Shown here one piece after another: positions 57,045 through 64,000 of a DNA stretch of 64,000 bases. Within the stretch, counting starts at the first letter, position 1. The number at the start of each line of letters is the position of its first letter. The position numbers and the translations under genes were made by a program. Origin of the DNA: Tricholoma matsutake (Eukaryota > Basidiomycota > Agaricomycetes > Agaricales > Tricholomataceae); assembly GCA_026075535.2 (NCBI GenBank), contig AP026549.1:5270001-5334000 (forward strand), given 5' to 3'. Under the pieces are notes generated by a model. It was given only the letters and a program-made list of their open reading frames with translations, was not told the origin of the DNA and made no database searches.

Positions 57045-57450
57045 TTGTCTGTCCTTCCACCCACAATCCACCCCACGAGCAGTTGCTCGTGAGGCTGGGG
57101 GTAGGTGGCTTGTCATTGTTGTTGTTCCACCCACAATCCACCCCACGAGCAGTTGCTTGTGAGGCTGGGGGTGGGTGGTGCATTGTCATCTCCTATCCCT
57201 GCACCTGGGCACCGTTCCACCCACATTCCACCCCACGAGCAGTTGCTTGTGAGGCTGGGGCTGGGTGGCTTGTCGTCATTGTTGTTCCACCCGCGATCCA
57301 CCCCACAAGCAGTTGCTTGTGAGGCTGGGGGTGGGTGGTGTGTCATTGTTGTCTCCTGTCCCTGTGCCTGGGCGCCATTCCACCCATGTTCCACCCCACG
57401 AGCAGTTGCTCATGAGGCTGGGGGTGGGTGGCTTGTCATCATTTGTCACT
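57045..57450. repeat. GC-rich minisatellite with GAGCAGTTGCTC palindromes
   Basis: Five units with core CCACGAGCAGTTGCTTGTGA then GGCTGGGGGTGGGTGG start at 57074, 57144, 57234, 57304 and 57397, alternating about 70 and 90 bp. One strand would code HEQLLVRLGVGG, the other QATARGVDCGWN. Confidence 0.75.
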
Positions 57451-57717
57451 GTTGTCCCCTGTCTGAATTTCTGTTTCTTTCTTTTTTTTTTTGGTGGGGG
57501 AGGGGGGTTTGGGCACGTCAGTGCGACATGGCATGGGTACAGAAGTTGGTGGGTGCTTACTAGGCAGATACCCCCCTTCCGGGGTCTCCTGGCATCCCTC
57601 TGCACCCTCCTAGCCCATGTCGACAGCCTCACATCCCATTTGAATGTGGAGGAGGGGATCAGGTGGGCGTGGGCATGGGTTGCATGTTTTTTGTTGTGGC
57701 AGGTCATCCCCAGTAGT

Positions 57718-57978
57718 ATACAACCTAAAAAGCAATAAATTACAATTAGTTAGCTTATAAAAACAAAAAGCAAATGAAAAAAACTCACATAGGGCCCAAA
57801 CAACGCGATCTGCATTGTTTGGGCCCATGTTGGCTTGTTTGTGGGTGGTGGCATTGTTACTAGTAGATTATAACCTAGAAAACTAAAAAAATGAGTTAGT
57901 TAGTTTATTAAAACAAAAACCAAATGAAAAAAACTTACATAGGGCCCAAACAATGCGATCTGTGTTGTTTGGGCCCGT
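57718..57978 (-). repeat. Two palindrome/intron modules in H
   Basis: Minus strand: GGGCCCAAACAA...TTGTTTGGGCCC palindromes (57788-57826 and 57942-57976), each directly followed by a donor (GTGAGT, GTAAGT), a branch point (GCTAACTAAT, AACTAACTAACT) and an acceptor (TTTTTAG|GTTG at 57725; TTTCTAG|GTTA at about 57877). Joined, the first gives WAQTMQIALFGPY and VVYYW. No complete gene. Confidence 0.6.
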
Positions 57979-58245
57979 GTTCCATCCAGTCAGCTCATTT
58001 GAAGGTGGTGGTGATGGTGGCATTGGGCATGGGAATGGTGGTGGTGGGTGTGCATGCAGTGGTGGTGGTAGAGTGGAGAGGAGGAGGAGGCAGCGTTGGC
58101 GACAGTGGTGGTGGTGGTTGTGAGCTGGCAGTCACGTGTCACGTGTCATGCGTATGCATACTTATCAATTGTTCTGTTAATGGCTGTGATTAACTATGTA
58201 CCTTGGTTGGGTAATAAAAGTATTAAATGTATACCAAAGAATAAT

Positions 58246-58322
58246 TGCTTGGTAGCTCAGTGGTTAAGTGTGCTGTTATGTATGCAGACCCAAGGTCGAG
58301 AGTTCAATTCTTGATGTGTGTC
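58246..58322 (+). repeat. tRNA-like (SINE-type) sequence
   Basis: GGTAGCTCAGTGGTTAAG resembles an A box and GAGAGTTCAATTC a B box, 45 bp apart. The acceptor stem does not close. A tRNA-derived fragment near the right end of H. Confidence 0.45.
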
Positions 58323-58570
58323 GAACTTTTATTTGGGAAAGCACATGCATTCCGGTTATTCCAGTTAGTCTGGTTATTCCTGTTATTCTGGTTGTGATGA
58401 GTCCAGTCAGATTCCGGGGATTCCGGCTGTAAATTGGATCCTTATTCCGACTAGAATTGTGCTGCATAGGGAAAACTACATACAAAAAAAATTCCACCAG
58501 ATTCCAGAAATTCCAGAAATTCTGGAATCCAACCGGAATAGGTGGGGGAGTGTAAAGTACTCACAATACT

Positions 58571-58635
58571 GACTGTGACCCAGAACCAAAGCCAATGCTG
58601 CGGAGGAGTGTACTGCACAGTTTGCATTGCCTCTG
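58571..58635 (+). pseudogene. Gene X, short middle segment
   Basis: Between H and I about 22 codons of X remain (TVTQNQSQCCGG, TVCIAS). They join GTCKRETGAQHTNLIRTIL on the left to SDGESKWGEALV on the right. Confidence 0.6.
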
Positions 58636-59084
58636 CATCAGGAAAATTACTTTCTGACCCAGACTTTCCCAGGGTTAAGGCTATTTCCCAGGGCACACTG
58701 AATCACCCTGTGATGCCCTGTGATAGCCTGTGATGCCCTGTGACATGTCAGGGTTCATGAAATATGACAGGTGCAACACCATGTATATTCACTGTGGTTT
58801 TTACTCAATTTTTGCCTTCCTTTTCACATTCTCTATTGTTACATAGTGTACTTGTGTTGTATAGTTACTAAAGCACTAAATTTAATACCCCCAATATCCT
58901 GGTACAGACTAGTACAAGTAAACCGAGAAGAAAAAAAATCCTGCCCCCATGCAAAGCATGGGGCAGGGGTTGTCCGATCATGCATCGACACTGTTGTCTC
59001 CTTGTTGCCATTTCCCCATGCCTGTCATCCTTATCATGCCCGCTACCTCTCTGTCATCCCTGGCCTTACCACTCCCCATTTGCA

Positions 59085-61090
59085 CCCCGCGAGCAGTTGC
59101 TTGTGGTGGCAGTTGGGGGTGCTGTAAAGGTGGTGGTGGTGGTGATGATGGTGGCCATCCCCATGCTGGTCTTCCTCTCATCATCATAGTTGTTGGAGAG
59201 TTGGGGCTGCTGGGTCATGCCCATCATTCTGGTTTCATCCCCCTCCCCATTGTTGGTGTCATTGTTGGTTTGCATGTTTCCTCCCCCCACAAGGAGTTCC
59301 TCGCAGCGGTGATTGGCCATCGTCCTCCTGTTCTTCCACCGGTGATCCACCCCACAAACAGGCGAGAAGTGGTAGTGGGGTCATTATTTCTCCCCCTCAT
59401 TCTCATTGTGCTCCCCATTTCCACCCTGCAAGCAGCTGCTCGCGGTGGCAATTGGAGATGGTGTTGTGGTGGTGTCAGCTCGTCCTGCTGTTCTTCATCC
59501 TGTTGTCCACCCTGCAAGCAGAGGCTCGCAGTGGTGTGGGCATAGGAGATTGCTGTCTCGTCACTCATGTTTCATCAGCTGGGGAGGTTGCGACATGGCA
59601 GGAGGTACCTACCTTGTGGTTAGTTATCCCACTAACTGGGCTCTCTGATACCTCCTATTAAATCTCACATCCCATGTGCAAGGGGAGGAGAGCATGGGTG
59701 GGCTGGGACAGCCCTTGTTGTCAAAAAGTCCTAAAGAAGAGTAAAAAAGGTGCAGTTAGGCAAATAACAACCAAAAGTTTAAAAAAAAAACTTAATACCC
59801 CAACAAGCAGTGGCTCCCAGTGGCAGGGGCAGGTGCTGGGTCATGGTCTCGTCATCGTCCTTCTCCTTTCCCCTCCCCCTCCCATCATTGTGCCCCTTCT
59901 GTTGTTGTTTGTGTTGTCTGGTCCTCATCCTCACTCTCATTGTTCCCTCGTCCTTCCCCTCCTCCTCATCCCCGCATTGTCATTGTTGTCTGGTTGTTGT
60001 TGTTGTTGTTCCCCCATCTTCATTCTTGTCTCTTGTCTCTTGTTTCCTGTCACCTTGCTCCCTGTTTCCTACCCTGCGAGCAGTTGCTCATGGCTGTGGT
60101 TGGGGGTGCTTTGACATTGGTCGTTGTCCTTGTCCTCCCCCTCTCATTGTTGTGTCCCTTCTCTTTCCCCTGCTCCTCCCCATAGTAAAGCTTTGTAACT
60201 AAAAACCTGTTAGTAAAAAGAACATGAAATGAGCAAAGAAAAAAAAAACTTACCGGTGGCCCAAGATGATGTCTCTTCCACCTTTTTTTCATTTGGTTTA
60301 CCTCCTCCCCCTCATTTCCCATCATCTCATTGTTATGTTGTCGTTCCGTTGTCTCCCCATCATCTCGTCATTCCATCGTTCCATCTGTTGTCATTCCATT
60401 TCATCTGGTGCACATTGCCATTCCTGTTCCCACCCCACGAGAAGTTGCTCGTGGCAGTAGTTCTGGGTCTCTTGTGTGGTGGCTGTGGCAGCCATCATTG
60501 TGGTTTTGGCATTGTGGTGTTGTTGTACCATAGATAGAACCTAAATGAAAAAAAGAGTCAGTTTAAACAAAACAACAAAGAACATCTTAAACAATCTGAC
60601 ATGCCATTTACATTGAGGGTCGCATCTTGCGTACCCATACCCCTACCCGTGCCTACCCTTGGTCCATACCCGCATGGGTTGGCATACCCCTGCCATACAC
60701 TAGTTGCCTTTGAAGCCCTCAAAACCTGTAAATTAATAAAACTTAATTTAGTTGAAGTAAAAGAACAAGAAGTGAAGATAAAAACTTACAAGGGGCCCAA
60801 ATGACGATGTTTAAGTGAATTAACTTAGAATAATAACCACCTTCAATGATGTGTCACGCCGCCATCCTCCCTTTCACCTCACTATTACCACCTTTCCACT
60901 CCATCAACATCCACCACCATGACTCCCATGCACATTCCCATGCCAGCAAGAGCCACCAATGGCCACCAATGAACCCTCTTGCATGCAATGCAGGCCCAAA
61001 TGATGATTGCATCATTTGGGCCCTAGGTAAGTTCATTTCTCTGTTCCTTGTTCTTTTCAACTAAATAATGTATTTTGCTCATTTTTAGGA
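59085..61090. repeat. Palindrome/intron modules in I
   Basis: GAGCAG...CTGCTC-like palindromes at about 59093, 59432, 59515, 59805, 60080 and 60436 lie in GT/CT-rich DNA. Minus-strand intron-like segments: donor GTAAGT about 60254 with TACTAAC and TTTTTAG about 60199; donor GTAAGT about 60790 with CAACTAAAT and TTTACAG about 60730. One on the plus strand: donor GTAAGT at 61025 after ATTTGGGCCCTAG, acceptor TTTTTAG about 61088, then GAAGTATACTACTG. The plus copy encodes GPNDDCIIWAL before the donor. Confidence 0.5.
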
Positions 61091-61316
61091 AGTATACTAC
61101 TGCCAGAGACATGTGCCGACATGATACTATCATACACCCACAACTGAGACAATGGGGATGATGGGATGATGGGGATGAGACGACATGGATGATGAGGAGG
61201 CCCCAGGGACTTTCTGTACATATTAGTTTTTTCTTTTGTAGTTATTTTGTACATATGAAAGAATATATAAACCCTAATTACTCAAACTCAGTAGATAAGT
61301 TGTAAAGACCCAAAAA

Positions 61317-61560
61317 ATAGTATGCCAACAATAGTAATGAAGTAAGTAAACAATTGTAATGAAGTAAGTAAATAATTGTAATGAGGTTAGTAACAAGTCA
61401 ACAACAGTTTGTAATAAAGTAAGTAAATAATTGTAATGAGGTTAGTAACAAGTCAATAACAGTTTGTAATAAAGTAAGTAAATAATTGTAATGAGGTTAG
61501 TAACAAGTCAATTACAGTTTGTAATGAAGTAAGTAAACAATTTGTAAACAGGTAAGTTTG
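61317..61560. repeat. AT-rich 55-bp tandem repeat
   Basis: Units starting GTAATAAAGTAAGTAAATAA at 61411 and 61466 and a variant at 61521 are 55 bp apart, with degenerate units before 61411. GTAATGAAGTTAGTAA-type words continue to 61660 and reappear near 62290-62380. 61661-62290 holds no gene that I can see. Confidence 0.75.
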
Positions 61561-62625
61561 TAATAAAGTAAGTAAACAATTGGTATTGAGGCTAGTAACT
61601 GGTCAATTACCATTTGCAATGAATTCAGTAACACTTTTGTAATGGAGTCAGTAACAATTTTTGTAGTTGTAGGGACTTTGCACATGAAAAAGCCTGACGT
61701 GATATAGTGGACACCTAGTTTCATGCCTAGCGGTTTCCAGCCATAATACAACCAAACAAAACCCCTTGCCTTCTACAAGAGAAGTAATGACTTCCTCTTT
61801 ACTACTTGTTATTTTGTAAGTCTTTTGTTAGTAAATGTATTGACAGTGGGTAACAAATGTCATATTTACAGGCTGGCGGTATCAACAAGCTTCCAATACT
61901 GCACTACAAAGTTGTTTACTGACTTCAATACAAACAATTACTAACTGCCTCAATACAAACTACAAACAGGTTACTGACTTCAATACAAACTATTACTAAC
62001 AGATTACTGACTTCAATCACATTGTTCAATACAAACCATTACTCATGAACCCAGGGACCCCCCTTTATGCTATACTTATAGTCTAATATAATAATATTAG
62101 TAGCTGCATCAACAAGCTGCTACTATGCTACACTAACTTTGTAAGTCCTTTGTTAGTCAATGCATTTACAGTTTCAATTAATGTTATATTTGCAGCCTAA
62201 TTCTGTCTGTGTATTAACAAGCTATTACTACTTAAACTCATGGATTTTTTCAAGTCCTGTAGTGACTGATGAAGAACTCATCAAGTTCATAAGTAGTAAT
62301 GGTTTGTATTGAAGTTAGTAACATATTTGTAACAATTATAATGAAGTTGGTAAAGAAATTTGTAATGATGTTAGTGACATCTTTAGGGCAGGCCTTTGTG
62401 CATGGGATATTTCTGATGAGGCTATCCAGGAAGCATATGAATCATACATTCCTGAGGTGTCCTGGAGCACTTTGGACTAAAATTCACTACCCTGAAGACT
62501 GGCAAATAATGGCACTTTACCTACAAAGTGCCCAGGGTAGACAATAGCCTTGGATGCCCTGGCATGTCCCAAGGCATCCTAGGGTAACCCAGGATACCCT
62601 GGGGACAAAAGCAATTTTTATGATG

Positions 62626-64000
62626 AGTGATGGGGAATCAAAGTGGGGCGAAGCCTTGGTTTGCCTCACCATGAATACTACGCTTAGTGTGGACTCTCCA
62701 ATCTATGAACAACTCCACCCCCTCAACTTCATGAACTACCTTGTTGGTGCAGATGATATCACAGCTGATAAGGACTTTAAACATGTCTTTAAACAGCAAT
62801 GAAATCTGATGATGAGAAACAAAGGAATCATGATACAAGGTTTCTGCATCACTCCCCCAATCCTTTGTGCTCATCTGCAATCTAATGGTGTCTCCTCCTT
62901 TTGACTGCAGGCCCTCCTCAATCCAAATGATAAACAAGATGTTGTGCTTGGATATTCACTTCTAAAGGAAATCTGGTCCCTTCCCACTGCCTCATCAGGT
63001 TCAGACCCAAGCTTCATGCAGGTGTGCAAAGCATTACAAATCTATGGGCATTTCACATGGAGTCTCATATTGCCATATATCTGCATGGACCTCAATCTCA
63101 ATGAACAGCTAATCCATCTGAGCATTGCAGCCCATCTTGTGCTTTACCTCTACAATGATAACTCGGCATGGACAAAATTCATGCCAACACAATCCTACGT
63201 CAACATCATGTTAATGGTGAAGAAGATCTATTTTTGCATTGCCAAGGCAAAAGTCGATAATCCTCAGGGCGCATTCCACATCATTCTCCTTGGCACTGAC
63301 CATCTTGAGCAATTCTTTGGGCTAGTGCGAACAGCGGTTGGGACAGACATGAATGTTGACACTATACAACTTGGCAATCGCACTTCAGGCCTCACAGAAG
63401 TTGCAATATTCCTGGCACAGCATCCCAAGTGGGATTGTGGACCCCAACAGCTTCAATTACCAGTCATTCTGCAAAAATTATGACAAAAGTAGATCACATT
63501 AACCCTGCATCTTGGCAGGGTAAGGTTGAGGTCACAGGTGTGAATCTTCACACCTGTTGGGTTTTGGGTTGTCAAAAGGCCGTCAAACTTGTTCCTGAGG
63601 CTACTGAGGCCTTTGATCACCTTGGGAACACTCCTGGCATAGACATTCTATCACCTCTTGGAGACATACTTGTCAATGTCCAAGATGCCAATGACGAGTT
63701 TGATTGCTCAGAACTGGAGCTATCTTACTATGATTCTCAGGTAACTGGTGAGCTACCAACTGTGGACATGCCAACCCCTGTGAGTCAACCATTCACTGCT
63801 GATGGTGATATGGAGGATGCAATCACAGAAGAGGCACTACAGAACAACAAGATTACATCTGAAGTGGTTATCAACAGCTTGAAAACAACCAAAGCAAAAG
63901 TGCTATGACACCAGATGATGTTTCAGACCAACTGCTCCTCGACTGACCATTTGAAGCGTGTACAACAATTACCATGCTTCAACCCTCTTTCCTCATCAGA
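62626..64000 (+). pseudogene. Gene X, C-terminal part
   Basis: Continues X with SDGESKWGEALVCLTMNTTL, VGADDITADKDFKHVFK, TGA for Arg, TPPILCAHLQSNGVSS, second TGA, LLNPNDKQDVVLGYSLLKEI, a long open part 62944-63483 with NEQLIHLSIAAHLVLYLY, KKIYFCIAKAKVDNPQGAFH and LLGTDHLEQFFGLVRTAVGT, then after a frame change HINPASWQGKVEVTGVNLHT and DILSPLGDI. DHLEQFF resembles the last acidic block of P-element/THAP9-like RNase H transposases; that link is only a suggestion. The gene runs off the window past another TGA at 63906. Confidence 0.7.

Larger units (their letters stand above)
56354..58562. mobile_element. H: hAT-like DNA transposon with repeat cargo
   Basis: 2209 bp. 8-bp duplication ACAATACT at 56346-56353 and 58563-58570. 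Inverted ends share TTTAC.CTCCCCCACC then TATTCCGGTTGGA over about 30 bp. Subterminal minisatellites lie inside each end. The middle holds hairpin arrays, a GC-rich minisatellite, two palindrome/intron modules and two tRNA-like stretches. No transposase. Removal restores X: LIRTILTVTQNQSQ. Confidence 0.8.
58636..62625. mobile_element. I: insertion with imperfect inverted ends
   Basis: Interrupts X between TVCIAS and DGES. Left end CATCAGGAAAATTACTTTC and, read inward from the right, CATCATAAAAATTGCTTTT agree at most positions and both continue to a CCCAGGGT-rich stretch (58668-58760; 62515-62600). I find no convincing target duplication, so the exact ends are uncertain. Cargo resembles that of J and H; the right third is AT-rich with tandem repeats. 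No transposase seen. Confidence 0.55.

Noticed and set aside
57045..57450. Protein-coding repeat gene (HEQLLVRLGVGG units)
   Set aside because: Open on both strands, low complexity, no start or flanking domain; it is a minisatellite that happens to be open.
61317..61560. CRISPR-like array
   Set aside because: Repeats are contiguous 55-bp AT-rich units without unique spacers, in a eukaryotic transposon context.
58636..62625. Helitron
   Set aside because: Ends look inverted rather than TC...CTRR with a 3' hairpin, and no Rep/helicase sequence is seen.
3862..64000. TGA read as arginine (recoding or suppressor tRNA)
   Set aside because: TGA also serves as normal stop of E gag and other frames, other breaks (frameshifts, lost catalytic residues) coexist, and the pattern equals CpG deamination of CGA.

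Overview
The window looks like heterochromatic, transposon-packed DNA from a basidiomycete fungus, most likely an agaricomycete. I see no ordinary single-copy host gene. The grounds are: chromodomain-bearing Ty3/gypsy elements, a DIRS-like tyrosine-recombinase retroelement, a pogo/Tigger-type transposase remnant, short introns of 52-60 nt with GTRNGT donors and CTAAC-type branch points, and protein families I know mainly from multi-copy agaricomycete genes. The species assignment is inference. Almost every reading frame is broken, nearly always by TGA where the family has arginine (CGA), and LTR pairs differ mainly by CpG to TpG/CpA changes, as expected of methylated, deaminating repeats.

Positions 1-37,688 form one Russian-doll insertion six levels deep. 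A pogo-type transposase pseudogene (P) is split by C', a short-LTR element on the minus strand (617-37642). C' is split by A, a Ty3/gypsy chromovirus (2797-37210). A holds three insertions: full-length chromovirus B in its 5' LTR (3132-11188), a second short-LTR element C in its gag (12486-31331), and a solo B LTR in its integrase (34609-35226). C is split by D, a large Ty3/gypsy element (13973-30344), and D's pol is split by E, a young nearly complete chromovirus on the minus strand (17835-23880). Most junctions carry target-site duplications, so the order of insertion is readable.

From 37,689 to 52,304 fragments are chained: a solo D-family LTR, a DIRS/PAT-like element F, a decayed E-family copy (E2) with three further insertions, and a 3'-truncated Ty3/gypsy element G. 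From about 52,305 to the end lies one old gene X of a basidiomycete multi-copy family, interrupted by three DNA-transposon-like insertions: J and H (both with 8-bp duplications, hAT-like) and I. All three carry the same unusual cargo, made of short palindromes beside intron-like segments.

The most interesting items are: the C/C' family, which has LTRs, a tRNA-type primer-binding site and a polypurine tract but encodes a lineage-specific protein instead of gag-pol; element D, with a spliced antisense cysteine-rich gene and a second copy of its polypurine tract inside pol; element B, with extra zinc-knuckle and transmembrane reading frames after the chromodomain; and the palindrome/intron modules shared by J, H and I.
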